Part shown: piece by piece, positions 24,634 to 33,097 of the stretch
How the letters are laid out: every line of letters begins with the position of its first letter
How positions within the stretch are numbered: position 1 is the first letter of the stretch
Assembly (NCBI GenBank): GCA_023405815.1
Contig: JAEXXM010000012.1
Coordinates: 1-46,971, forward strand
Length of the DNA: 46,971 nucleotides
Direction of reading: 5' to 3'
Origin: Pseudomonadota bacterium
GTDB lineage: Bacteria; Pseudomonadota; Alphaproteobacteria; Rhizobiales; Hyphomicrobiaceae
Position numbers and translations under genes: made by a program
The notes under the pieces: generated by a model
What the model saw: only the letters and a program-made list of their open reading frames with translations
Database searches by the model: none
What the model was told of the DNA's origin: nothing

Positions 24634-26247
24634 ATGACGACGAAAGAACGGCTCTATCTGTTCGACACGACGCTGCGCGATGGCGCGCAGACGACGGGCG
24701 TCGACTTCTCGGTCGAGGACAAGCGCCGCATCGCGGAGGTGCTGGACGAGCTCGGCGTCGACTATGTCGAAGGCGGCTTCCCCGGCGCCAACGTCACCGA
24801 CACGCAATTCCTGAGCGAGCCCTCGATGCTCAAGACCGCCAAGATGACGGCGTTCGGCATGGTGAAGCGTGCCGGCCGCTCGGTGTCGAACGACTCCGGC
24901 CTGCAAGCGGTGCTCAACTCGCGCAGCGCGGCCATCTGCCTTGTCGCGAAGTCGTGGGACTATCACGTGCGGGTGGCGCTGGGGATCAGCAATGAGGAAA
25001 ACCTCGCCGCCGTCGAGCAGTCGGTGAAGGCCATCGTCGAGACGGGCCGCGAGGCGATGATCGACTGCGAGCACTTCTTCGACGGCTACAAGGGCAACCG
25101 CGACTATGCGCTAGCGGTGGTGCGCACGGCCTATGAAGCAGGCGCGCGCTGGGTGGTGCTGTGCGACACCAACGGCGGCACGCTGCCGCACGAGGTCGAG
25201 CGCATCGTCAGCGACGTGACGAAGGTGGTGCCGGGCACGCACCTCGGCATTCACACGCACAATGACACCGAGAACGCCGTCGCCAACTCGCTGATGGCGG
25301 TGCGGGCCGGATGCCGCCAGATTCAGGGCACGCTCAACGGCATCGGCGAGCGTTGCGGAAACGCCAACCTCACCTCGATCATCCCGACGCTGCTGTTGAA
25401 GAGCGAGTTCGCCGACAGGTTCGCGACGCAGGTTAGCCCTGAGCGCCTGCGGACGCTGACTCACGCGAGCCGCGTCCTCGACGAGGTGCTGAACCGCAGC
25501 CCCGACCGGCACGCGCCGTACGTCGGCGAGAGCGCGTTTGCAACCAAGGCCGGCATCCACGCGTCGGCGATCGTCAAGGAGCCGCAGACGTACGAGCACG
25601 TGCCGCCCGAGAGCGTTGGCAACGAGCGCCGCCTCCTCGTTTCCAAGCAAGGCGGCCGCTCGAACATCATGGCGACGATCGAGAAGCTCGGCATTCCCAT
25701 CGACAAGGACGATGAGCGCGTGTCGCGGCTGCTCGACGAGGTGAAGAACCGCGAGGCTGCCGGCTACTCGTACGAAGCGGCGGAAGCCTCGTTCGAGCTC
25801 CTGGCGCGGCGCATGCTCGACAGCGTCCCGCGCTATTTCTCGGTCGACAGCTTCCGCGTCATGGTGGAGCGGCGGCACAACGCGCGCGGCAAGCTCGTCA
25901 CCGTGTCGGAGGCGATCGTCAAGGTCTTCGTCAACGGCGACAACGAGCCGTTGTGGTCGGTCGGCGAGGGCAACGGTCCGGTGAATGCGCTCGATCGCGC
26001 GCTGCGCAAAGATCTCGGGCGCTACCAGAAGCACATCGATGGGGTGGAGCTGGTCGACTACAAGGTGCGTATCCTGACGGGCGGCACCGAGGCCGTGACG
26101 CGCGTTCTGGTCGAGAGCCACGACACGGTGACGGGGAACCGCTGGTCCACCGTCGGCGTGTCGCCCAACATCATCGATGCGAGCTTCGAGGCGCTGCTCG
26201 ACTCGATCAACTACAAGCTGATGAAGGACAACGCGCAGGCGGCGTAA
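24634..26247 (+). CDS. cimA: (R)-citramalate synthase
   Basis: Enzyme of 537 aa that condenses acetyl-CoA with pyruvate to citramalate, the threonine-independent route to isoleucine. FDTTLRDGAQTTGVDFS is the catalytic Arg/Asp region, GIHTHNDTENAVANSL gives the metal-binding His residues, and the C-terminal LeuA-type allosteric domain is present. DGAQ and length fit CimA rather than isopropylmalate synthase, although the two are close relatives. ATG 24634 follows the GNAT stop by 2 bp with GAAAG upstream; the frame upstream of it is open only by chance. Confidence 0.92.
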   Translation: MTTKERLYLFDTTLRDGAQTTGVDFSVEDKRRIAEVLDELGVDYVEGGFPGANVTDTQFLSEPSMLKTAKMTAFGMVKRAGRSVSNDSGLQAVLNSRSAAICLVAKSWDYHVRVALGISNEENLAAVEQSVKAIVETGREAMIDCEHFFDGYKGNRDYALAVVRTAYEAGARWVVLCDTNGGTLPHEVERIVSDVTKVVPGTHLGIHTHNDTENAVANSLMAVRAGCRQIQGTLNGIGERCGNANLTSIIPTLLLKSEFADRFATQVSPERLRTLTHASRVLDEVLNRSPDRHAPYVGESAFATKAGIHASAIVKEPQTYEHVPPESVGNERRLLVSKQGGRSNIMATIEKLGIPIDKDDERVSRLLDEVKNREAAGYSYEAAEASFELLARRMLDSVPRYFSVDSFRVMVERRHNARGKLVTVSEAIVKVFVNGDNEPLWSVGEGNGPVNALDRALRKDLGRYQKHIDGVELVDYKVRILTGGTEAVTRVLVESHDTVTGNRWSTVGVSPNIIDASFEALLDSINYKLMKDNAQAA

Positions 26248-26260
26248 CTCAGGGTCAAGC

Positions 26261-26302
26261 ACCGGCCCGTTGGGGCCGCACCACCTCCAGCTACGGGCCG
26301 GT
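26261..26302 (+). terminator. Inverted repeat between cimA and the MFS gene
   Basis: ACCGGCCCGT (26261-26270) pairs perfectly with ACGGGCCGGT (26293-26302) over a 22-nt loop, then CTGCTTTCC. It begins 13 bp after the cimA stop and ends 9 bp before the MFS start. It could terminate the cimA transcript or hide the MFS ribosome site. Confidence 0.4.
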
Positions 26303-26311
26303 CTGCTTTCC

Positions 26312-27535
26312 ATGGCCACAGGCAGAAACGAGCGTGCAAACGGCCTGCGGGCCATCCCCCGCGGCGTCTGGGTGCTTGGCCTCGTCAGCATGCTCATGGA
26401 CATCTCATCGGAGATGATCCACGCGCTACTGCCGATCTACCTCGTCGCGGTGCTCGGCACGTCGGCACTGACGGTCGGCTTCATCGAGGGCCTCGCCGAG
26501 GCCACGGCACTGATCACCAGGATATTCTCCGGCACGGTGTCCGACTGGCTGGGGCGCCGCAAGCTGCTCGCGGCCATCGGCTACGGCTTGGCGGCCTTCA
26601 CGAAGCCGGTTTTCCCGCTTGCGAGCAGTGTCGGCTGGCTCATTGCAGCCCGTTTCGTCGATCGCGTCGGCAAGGGTATACGCGGCGCCCCGCGAGATGC
26701 GCTTGTTGCCGATCTGACGCCGGCAGATCTGCGCGGTGCAAGCTTCGGCCTACGCCAGACGCTCGACACCGTCGGCGCCTTTCTCGGCCCGCTGATGGCC
26801 ATCGCGCTGATGGTGCTGACGGGCGATGACTTCACCTTCGTCTTCTGGATCGCGGTCATCCCGGCGTTTGCGGCTTTCGGGTTGATTACCTTCGGCGTTC
26901 GCGATGCGCCCCACACGCAGAATGGAAACGCCGGCAAACGCCTGCATTGGCGCGACGCAGGGCGCCTTTCGCCGGCGTATTGGGGGGTCGTCGGCGCCGG
27001 TACGTTGCTCACGCTGGCGCGGTTCAGCGAGGCGTTCCTGCTTCTCAAGGCGCAGAATGCCGGGCTGGCAGAGGCGATGATACCTTCGATACTCGTCGTG
27101 ATGAACATTGCCTACGCGTTCTCGGCGTATCCGGCCGGTGCCGCTTCCGACCGACTTGGCCGCATTGGCGTGCTGCTGGTGGGCATCGTGCTGCTGATCG
27201 TCGCCGATCTCCTACTGGCGGCGGCAGTGTCGCTACCGCTGGTCTTCATCGGCGCAATCGTGTGGGGGTTGCACATGGGGCTGACGCAAGGGCTCATCGC
27301 GACGCTCATTGCCGATACTGCGCCGGTTGACCTGCGTGGAACCGCGTTTGGCGTGTTCAACCTTGCGGCGGGCATTGCGGTGCTGTCGGCGAGCATCATT
27401 GCCGGCGTGCTCTGGGATGTGAGCGGTCCTGCAATGACCTTTGTGGCCGGCGCACTCTTCGCGGCGCTGGCGCTGGCAGCGTTCGTGGGGCTCGGGCGTT
27501 CGCTCGCTGGCGAACGGCGCGCATCGTCTGCTTAA
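26312..27535 (+). CDS. MFS transporter (drug/sugar efflux type)
   Basis: Membrane protein of 407 aa with twelve predicted helices. Motif A (GTVSDWLGRRKLL) follows helix 2, and VDRVGKGIRGAPRDALVAD follows helix 4. That last stretch is characteristic of a small MFS group of uncharacterised exporters; the substrate is unknown. The frame goes back to 26270, but ATG 26312 (MATGRNERANG) gives the normal N-terminus. No strong ribosome site is seen, and a large inverted repeat ends just upstream. Confidence 0.85.
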   Translation: MATGRNERANGLRAIPRGVWVLGLVSMLMDISSEMIHALLPIYLVAVLGTSALTVGFIEGLAEATALITRIFSGTVSDWLGRRKLLAAIGYGLAAFTKPVFPLASSVGWLIAARFVDRVGKGIRGAPRDALVADLTPADLRGASFGLRQTLDTVGAFLGPLMAIALMVLTGDDFTFVFWIAVIPAFAAFGLITFGVRDAPHTQNGNAGKRLHWRDAGRLSPAYWGVVGAGTLLTLARFSEAFLLLKAQNAGLAEAMIPSILVVMNIAYAFSAYPAGAASDRLGRIGVLLVGIVLLIVADLLLAAAVSLPLVFIGAIVWGLHMGLTQGLIATLIADTAPVDLRGTAFGVFNLAAGIAVLSASIIAGVLWDVSGPAMTFVAGALFAALALAAFVGLGRSLAGERRASSA

Positions 27536-27691
27536 GCCCGGGAACCGGCATGATGAGCGCCAGGGTCGCAAGATCGGCCATGGCTGCAGGCTCCCGAGCA
27601 AAACTTCTTCGATCAGATTCCAGATCGATTGAAATGCGGCCGGCAACGCAGAGCGCGCTCGGCCTCCCCTTGCATGCCACCTATCCTTGCG

Positions 27692-27723
27692 TTGCATACT
27701 GAACCACATGGTTCAGTATGCAA
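27692..27723. promoter_or_regulatory. Operator-like 32-bp inverted repeat over the ArsR-family start codon
   Basis: TTGCATACTGAACC (27692-27705) and GGTTCAGTATGCAA (27710-27723) are perfect inverted copies separated by ACAT. The ATG of the regulator (27708-27710) sits in the middle, so codons 1-5 are part of the repeat. Position and symmetry point to autoregulation by the encoded ArsR-type protein. CATACT at 27695-27700 may double as a -10 for a leaderless transcript. Confidence 0.65.
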
Positions 27724-28073
27724 AAGCCCGCCTCGATGCCTCGTTCGCCGCGCTCTCGGACGCAACCCGACGCGGCGTTCTGGAGCAGCTCGGACGTGCA
27801 GACGCGTCGATCACCGATCTCGCCGAGAAGTTCCACATGACCCTCACGGGCATGAAGAAGCACGTCGGCGTCTTAGAGCAGGCTGGGCTAGTCACCACGG
27901 AGAAGGTCGGGCGCGTGCGGACCTGCAAGCTCGGCCCGCGGCGACTGGCGGAAGAGACGTCATGGATCGAGGAGTACCGCCAGCTCTGGGCCTCACGCTT
28001 CGACGAGTTGGACAAAGTTGTCGAGGAACTGAAAAAGAAGGAAAAGGTCGATGGACGCAAAAGGAGAAAGTGA
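27708..28073 (+). CDS. ArsR-family winged-helix regulator
   Basis: Regulator of 121 aa. LDASFAALSDATRRGVLEQLG is the conserved N-terminal helix pair of the family. ITDLAEKFHMTLTGMKKHVGVLEQAGLV is the helix-turn-helix, followed by the wing. The metal-binding CVC motif of classical ArsR/SmtB sensors is absent, so this is the subgroup that pairs with AHSA1 proteins. ATG 27708 is chosen because the operator palindrome spans it; a TTG at 27687 is an alternative. It overlaps the AHSA1 gene by 23 bp. Confidence 0.88.
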   Translation: MVQYAKARLDASFAALSDATRRGVLEQLGRADASITDLAEKFHMTLTGMKKHVGVLEQAGLVTTEKVGRVRTCKLGPRRLAEETSWIEEYRQLWASRFDELDKVVEELKKKEKVDGRKRRK

Positions 28074-28575
28074 TCCCGCCTCCGGGAAAAACCGCACGAC
28101 GGTGGAACGGATATCCGACCGTGAACTAGTCGTCGCGCGCACCTTCAACGGTCCGGCGCGCATCGTGTTCGAGGCGTGGACCAAGCCCGAGCTGTTCAAG
28201 CGGTGGTGGGTGCCGAAGTCGATGGGCATGTCCCTGCTCACCTGCGAGATGGATGTTCGCGTCGGGGGCAAGTACCGCCTCGTGTTCGGCGTCGGTGGCT
28301 CGAAGATGATGGAGGTCTTCGGCAAGTACATCGAAGTGACCCCCTACTCGCGCCTCGTCTGGACCAATGAGGAGGGTGATGAGGGGGGAGCCATCACCAC
28401 GTTGACGTTCGAGGAAAAGGGCGGCCATACCCTGCTGGTCAATCACGACCTCTATCCCTCGAAGGAAGCTCTCGACGGCGAACTCGCTTCCGGGGCGGCG
28501 GATGGGCTGCCCGAGCAGCTCGAGCAACTGGACGAGCTCCTCGTCACCCTGGGCGCGAGCATGGGATGGTCATGA
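28051..28575 (+). CDS. AHSA1/SRPBCC-domain protein
   Basis: Protein of 174 aa with an AHSA1 (START-like) fold: LVVARTFNGPARIVFEAWTK, then FKRWWVPKSMGM, DVRVGGKYRLVF and YIEVTPYSRLVWTNE. The family binds hydrophobic ligands in a deep pocket or acts like a co-chaperone domain. The gene overlaps the ArsR-type regulator by 23 bp, the common ArsR-AHSA1 two-gene unit, and is probably controlled by the same operator. GAAGGAAAAGG precedes the ATG. Confidence 0.87.
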   Translation: MDAKGESDPASGKNRTTVERISDRELVVARTFNGPARIVFEAWTKPELFKRWWVPKSMGMSLLTCEMDVRVGGKYRLVFGVGGSKMMEVFGKYIEVTPYSRLVWTNEEGDEGGAITTLTFEEKGGHTLLVNHDLYPSKEALDGELASGAADGLPEQLEQLDELLVTLGASMGWS

Positions 28576-28835
28576 TGTCGTCGATCTCGCGACACCCTGC
28601 CGACGATGCTTGAGCATCGCATTTGGGGAGACTGGATGGCGGCCCCCCGGGGGCCCGTACAACAATGAGCCCGTATGCTGCAGCTGCTCAGGTCGGCTTA
28701 GGGTCAGCGGCGGACTAAAGAAACTCCGCGCGCTAACCCTGGCTGCCTATAAAAATTCGATCGCAGCGGGAGCGCGTGCTCTTTGAAATCGAAAGCACGG
28801 AAGCCCGCGAGTCTGGAACGCGCGCGCCCTTCACG

Positions 28836-30326
28836 CTAGCGCACGCCGCGCATCATCCGTTTCAGCCAGGGGACGAGCACGACGAGCGCGAGGGTCGCGA
28901 CGGCGACCATGGCCGCCTGCTGCAGGAAGAACTGCGCCAATGCGACGGCATTCGTCGATGTGAAGCCGGTTCCCAGCACTCCGGCGAGCTTGTTGCCCCA
29001 GGCGGCAGCGAGGAACCAGATGCCGAGCACGAGCCCGACGAGGTTGGGCGGCGCGAGCTTGGTCATGGTGCTGAGGCCGACGGGGCTTATGAGCAGCTCG
29101 CTGACGGTCTGCAGGAAGAACAGGCCGACGAGCCAGAGCGGGCTCACCTTGCCTTCGGCGGTGAGCGCCGCCGCAGGCACCATGAGCAGGAACGACAGCG
29201 CGAGGAAGAACAGCCCGAGCGAGAACTTTACCGGGCTCGACGGCTGCCGCGCTCCGAGCCGTATCCAGAGCGCGGCGAACAGCGGCGCCAGGAGGATCAC
29301 GAACAGCGGATTGAGCGTCTGGTACCAGGCAGACGGGAACGGCCAGCCGAACAGCTCGTTGCGCGTCAGGTCGAGCCCGAAGAGGGCGATCGTGATGCCC
29401 GCCTGCTCGAAGATGGCCCAGAACACCATTGCGGCTATGAAAAAGACGAACACGGCGGCGAGACGCTCCCCGTCGATGTCGCCGCGCATGGCGAACCACA
29501 CCACGGCGGCGATAGGCACGAGCAGGAACGCGGCGCGGAGCCACTGGAAGCGCGGATCGTCGGAGAGAACGGTCAAGGCGAGCAATGCGAGGGTGCCTGC
29601 GACGACGAGGAGGCTCGGAATCCACGAGCCGGGTGCGGTCTCGGGTTTCTTCCCGACATTGCCGAGGCGCACGCTCTGGCGCGCAAAAATCAAGAGGCCG
29701 ACAGTCATGCCGACGCCGGCGGCGCCGAAGCCCCAATGCCAGCTCATGGCGGGATCAAGTCCCCAGCTTCGCAACAGGGCCTGGAACTCCGGGGCCTGGG
29801 CGAGGAAGCCGGTGACGATCGGCGCGAGCAGGCCACCGATGTTGATGCCCATGTAGAAGATCGAGAAACCGGCGTCGCGGCGGTCATCGTCCGGGGCGTA
29901 AAGGCCGCCGACCATGGCGCTGATATTGGGCTTGAAGAGGCCGGTGCCGAGCGCCACCAGAGCCAGCCCAACGTAGAATGAGACCTCGGTCGGCAGCGCC
30001 AGGGAGAAGTGGCCGAGGGCGATGGTGCTGCCGCCGATCAGCACCGCTTGGCGGGCGCCGAGGTAGCGGTCGGCGATGTAGCCGCCCGGAATCGAGAGGA
30101 GGTATATGGCCATCGTGTAGTTGCCGTAGACGCGCGCTGCGCCGACGGACGTCAGCCCGAGGCCGCCGGATGCTATGGGCGTGACGATGAAGAGCGTCAG
30201 CAGGGCCCGCATCCCGTAGTACGAGAAGCGCTCCCACAGCTCGGCGAAGAACAGTGTCGACAGTCCGTTCGGCTGGCCCGCGAACACGTTGCGCGCGAGC
30301 CCTGCATCGTCACCCGTTCGCGCCAT
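28836..30326 (-). CDS. POT-family proton-coupled oligopeptide transporter
   Basis: Membrane protein of 496 aa. FAELWERFSYYGMRALLTLF near residue 20 is the POT signature (ExxERFxYYG motif, proton coupling). Further on are the GGYIADRYLGARQAV loop and FYMGINIGGLLAPI, also POT-specific. These proteins import di- and tripeptides with protons. The ORF extends to 30356; ATG 30326 (MARTGDDAGL) matches homologues better, but its ribosome site is weak. The 260-bp gap after the gene contains no other gene. Confidence 0.92.
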   Translation of the reverse strand: MARTGDDAGLARNVFAGQPNGLSTLFFAELWERFSYYGMRALLTLFIVTPIASGGLGLTSVGAARVYGNYTMAIYLLSIPGGYIADRYLGARQAVLIGGSTIALGHFSLALPTEVSFYVGLALVALGTGLFKPNISAMVGGLYAPDDDRRDAGFSIFYMGINIGGLLAPIVTGFLAQAPEFQALLRSWGLDPAMSWHWGFGAAGVGMTVGLLIFARQSVRLGNVGKKPETAPGSWIPSLLVVAGTLALLALTVLSDDPRFQWLRAAFLLVPIAAVVWFAMRGDIDGERLAAVFVFFIAAMVFWAIFEQAGITIALFGLDLTRNELFGWPFPSAWYQTLNPLFVILLAPLFAALWIRLGARQPSSPVKFSLGLFFLALSFLLMVPAAALTAEGKVSPLWLVGLFFLQTVSELLISPVGLSTMTKLAPPNLVGLVLGIWFLAAAWGNKLAGVLGTGFTSTNAVALAQFFLQQAAMVAVATLALVVLVPWLKRMMRGVR

Positions 30327-30508
30327 TCTGTTTCCCGACTGTGAACTGGTCCACAAGAACTTTCGCCAAACCCGGTAAGCACGACAAGCAGTTTTGCTTG
30401 GCGCTGAGTGATTCGGGCGTAGGCTGGTTGATCCGCGTCGCTTCCGACGCGCTGCGATCTTGCTGGGCGAGGGCGCATGCCTCGCGCATCCTGAGGAAGG
30501 CAGCTGCG

Positions 30509-30826
30509 ATGGTGATCAAGACGGCTCTGGTGACGGCAGGCTTGCTCGTAACGAGCACCAACATCCACTTTGCGATCGCGACACTTGTCGCACTTGGCGC
30601 TTCTGCGACTGCGGGGGTCGCGCGCAACTCGCCGGCAATCGAGCTTGGCGTGGCGCCGGCGATCTCCTCAGGCACGTTGAGGCTGAAGGATTCCTCGATC
30701 GACTATGGTTCCCGTGTCCAGGTGCGGATCTATCGGCCTGACGGCATCTATGAGCTCCGCAACGGAAACTTTGAGCTCAGCCCTTCGGGTTTCGGTGAAG
30801 CTGACACCGAAACGCAAGGCGAATGA
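30509..30826 (+). CDS. Hypothetical protein, probably exported or membrane-anchored (105 aa)
   Basis: I do not recognise a family. The first 40 residues are hydrophobic (one or two helices or a signal peptide ending near TAGVA). The rest is a small polar domain of about 65 residues with the segment VQVRIYRPDGIYELRNGNFE. GGAAGG lies 9 bases before the ATG, which supports this start over the longer open frame from 30254. It is divergent from the POT transporter and convergent with meaB. Confidence 0.5.
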   Translation: MVIKTALVTAGLLVTSTNIHFAIATLVALGASATAGVARNSPAIELGVAPAISSGTLRLKDSSIDYGSRVQVRIYRPDGIYELRNGNFELSPSGFGEADTETQGE

Positions 30827-30853
30827 TCGCAGCCGGCTATTTGTTCCGTTTGG

Positions 30854-31831
30854 TCACTGCTTATCGAGGAGGCGGCGTGCTGCTTCCTCGGGGCCGATGA
30901 CGCCGGCGAGCACCTGATCTGCGAGGGTGTCGAGCGCGGCAGGGCCGCCCTCGCGCACGCGCTCGGCGACGAGATCTGAGGCGGCGCGGGCGATGAGATA
31001 GCGGGCTCGGCGGCGGCGGCGGGCGAGTGGGCCGGCGGCGTCTAGCTCTCGACCGGTCGCCGCCATGGCGGCAACCAGCTCAGGCACGCCCTCACCGGTC
31101 GTCGCGGTCGTCTTCAGCACGGGCAAAGAGTGGCGGCGCATGGCGCGGATCGACAGCGCGCCGAGGAGCTGCTGCAGGGTCTGGTCGGCGCCGGGACGGT
31201 CGCCCTTGTTAACCACCATGATGTCGGCAATCTCGAGCAGACCCGATTTCATCGCCTGGATGTCGTCACCGAGGCCCGGCGCCGAAATGACGACGCGGAC
31301 GTCGGCCACTTCGGCGATGTCGATTTCGCTCTGGCCGGTGCCGACGGTCTCGAGAAGGATGACATCGCGCCCGGCCGCGTCGAGCGCATCTACGATGCGC
31401 ACAGCCGCCGGCGAAAGACCGCCGAGGTAGCCGCGGGACGCGAGCGAGCGCACGAAGACGCCGTCGTCGTCGAGGGCCGCGGTCATGCGGATGCGGTCGC
31501 CGAGGATGGCCCCGCCGGATACGGGGCTCGAAGGATCGACGGCGATGACGCCGACGGTCTTGCCCTCGCGCCGCAGCTCGGCGATCACCGCGTTGACGAG
31601 GGTCGACTTGCCGGCGCCCGGCGGCCCGGTGAAGCCGACGACGAGAGCGTGCCCGAGGTGAGGCTGCATGGCGCGCAGCAGGATCGGGGCGGCGGTCGAG
31701 AGGCGCTCGAGCTCGGTAATGACAAGGGCGGTGGCACGGCGTTCGCCGGCACGCATCTTGGCGATGAGCGCCGACGCCTGGGCGTCGGTCTCGATGCGCT
31801 CGCGCTGGGCTGGAGTTCTCATCTGGGCCAT
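30854..31831 (-). CDS. meaB: MeaB-type G3E GTPase (methylmalonyl-CoA mutase chaperone)
   Basis: GTPase of 325 aa. The P-loop GPPGAGKST is at residues 69-77, followed by DPSSP, the switch TVGTGQSEIDIAEVAD and NKGD. MeaB protects and reloads B12-dependent mutases such as methylmalonyl-CoA mutase. No mutase gene is adjacent, so the partner must be encoded elsewhere. The frame extends 12 codons further to 31867, and MRTPAQ at 31822 is a second possible start; neither has a clear ribosome site. The M48-like gene upstream on the same strand is 71 bp away. Confidence 0.9.
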   Translation of the reverse strand: MAQMRTPAQRERIETDAQASALIAKMRAGERRATALVITELERLSTAAPILLRAMQPHLGHALVVGFTGPPGAGKSTLVNAVIAELRREGKTVGVIAVDPSSPVSGGAILGDRIRMTAALDDDGVFVRSLASRGYLGGLSPAAVRIVDALDAAGRDVILLETVGTGQSEIDIAEVADVRVVISAPGLGDDIQAMKSGLLEIADIMVVNKGDRPGADQTLQQLLGALSIRAMRRHSLPVLKTTATTGEGVPELVAAMAATGRELDAAGPLARRRRRARYLIARAASDLVAERVREGGPAALDTLADQVLAGVIGPEEAARRLLDKQ

Positions 31832-31901
31832 GCCCGGCTGATAAACGTAAAGCGGCTCGAGGCGCAAGGGCGGCCTTAAGCCTCGTCCCCCGGAACCACT
31901 G

Positions 31902-32894
31902 CTAGAACCATACTCCGGGCCAGCGGTAGCGTGGCCGCAGCTCGATGGGGCCGACGCCGATGAGCGAAATGCGCGGGCCCTCGGTGATGTCGAGGGGCGG
32001 CATTGGTGGGGCGTCGAAGGCGGTTACCCTGGACACCCGCCGCTCCACGTCGGTCGACAGGCGCAGCATGGACGGCAGCGCGACCTTGCGCGCCGGCACG
32101 GGCGGTAGGATGTCGTCGATGGGCGATCCGGCGAAGGCATCGATCCGCGATATTGCCGAGGCGACGCCGAGCGGGTCGCCTGTGAGAAGCGCGGCTGTGC
32201 GGTCGGCGTCCTGCTCGCGCGCATGCGACAATCCGAGCTGCAAGAGGTTCATCAGCGTCGGAGCCAGCACCATGAGGATGATGCTGAGCCAAGGTATCCG
32301 CTCACCCCCGGTGACGGCGCTGAGCAGATTGAGTGCGGCGAGAGCCAGCCCCACGTAGTAGAGCCCTTGCGCGCAGCGAGAGACAGTGTCGGCAACGCCG
32401 AATGCGAAGAGATCGCCGCGCTGGGCATGGGCCGCCTCGCGGGCGAGAACGGCCGCAACCTCGCGCATCGTCAAGCGTCGCAGCAGTCCCTCGGTGAGCG
32501 CGGTGGCGAAGCGATGCGAGGAGCCGATGGAGAAGGTCGTGACGAGCATGCTCGGCACAAGGTAGAGGCGGGGAGGCGCGCGAAGTCCGGCACGGCGCGC
32601 CAGCTCGGCGGCGATGCGATCGAACTGGGCGAGGTCGCCGGTTTCGTAGGGTCGGGCGCCGTATATCCGCATCGCGGTGGACGGGGAGACGCGTGCCGCG
32701 AAGACGACGATGGCGATCGACAGCAGCGATGCAAGGATGAGCGCGTTCCTGCCGAGCTGCGGCCACAGCACGGCTGCGAGCAGCGCGGTGAAGGCGGCGA
32801 GTAAGGAAGCCACTTGCACGTAGTTCGCGAGGAAGCCGCCGCGCGGCACCGGGCGACTCGGATTATGCTGCGCTTCGAGGGTCATATCGCGCAT
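31902..32894 (-). CDS. M48-type membrane protein with degraded zinc motif (possible pseudopeptidase)
   Basis: Protein of 330 aa with two N-terminal membrane helices (about 25-67), a peptidase-like region and another membrane stretch near 185-230. It resembles HtpX/M48 metallopeptidases: MREVAAVLAREAAHA occupies the place of the HExxH helix and AREQDADRTAALL the place of the third zinc ligand. But the first His of HExxH is Arg152 (codon CGC); Glu153 and His156 remain. Zinc binding and catalysis are therefore doubtful. AGG precedes ATG 32894. Divergent small and DsbB-like genes follow on the other strand. Confidence 0.72.
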   Translation of the reverse strand: MRDMTLEAQHNPSRPVPRGGFLANYVQVASLLAAFTALLAAVLWPQLGRNALILASLLSIAIVVFAARVSPSTAMRIYGARPYETGDLAQFDRIAAELARRAGLRAPPRLYLVPSMLVTTFSIGSSHRFATALTEGLLRRLTMREVAAVLAREAAHAQRGDLFAFGVADTVSRCAQGLYYVGLALAALNLLSAVTGGERIPWLSIILMVLAPTLMNLLQLGLSHAREQDADRTAALLTGDPLGVASAISRIDAFAGSPIDDILPPVPARKVALPSMLRLSTDVERRVSRVTAFDAPPMPPLDITEGPRISLIGVGPIELRPRYRWPGVWF

Positions 32895-32919
32895 CAGAGC
32901 CTAAACTGGGGCGGGTTGC

Positions 32920-33078
32920 ATGGAGTTCTTCATCGCCTTCTTCAATTTTGCCCTCGCTATGTGGCTCGCATGGCGCGACGCGGAGCGTATGGCGGTCTAC
33001 GTGTTTTTCGCAGGGCTTGCCTACACTCTGGCACTCTACCTGCGCCACGCGACCGATGCGCTCTCCTTGTCGTTCTAG
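32920..33078 (+). CDS. Small two-helix membrane protein (52 aa)
   Basis: ORF starting MEFFIAFFNFALAMWLAW with two hydrophobic helices joined by RDAER, ending HATDALSLSF. GGGGCGGG precedes the ATG. It runs 19 bp ahead of the DsbB-like gene on the same strand, so the two are probably co-transcribed. I do not recognise a family; coding is inferred from the ribosome site and the membrane-protein composition. Confidence 0.5.
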   Translation: MEFFIAFFNFALAMWLAWRDAERMAVYVFFAGLAYTLALYLRHATDALSLSF

Positions 33079-33097
33079 CCGGGGGATTGCAGTGGAA

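Noticed and set aside
28576..28835. 260-bp gap between AHSA1 and the POT transporter with a small hairpin (28604-28619) and a G/C run (28641-28656)
   Set aside because: The hairpin has no T-run and the G/C run has no partner structure; I see no gene or RNA family here.
30434..30451. CGCGTCG-CTTC-CGACGCG hairpin, possible small RNA or terminator
   Set aside because: No T-run, no promoter arrangement and no other structure; too little to call an RNA gene.
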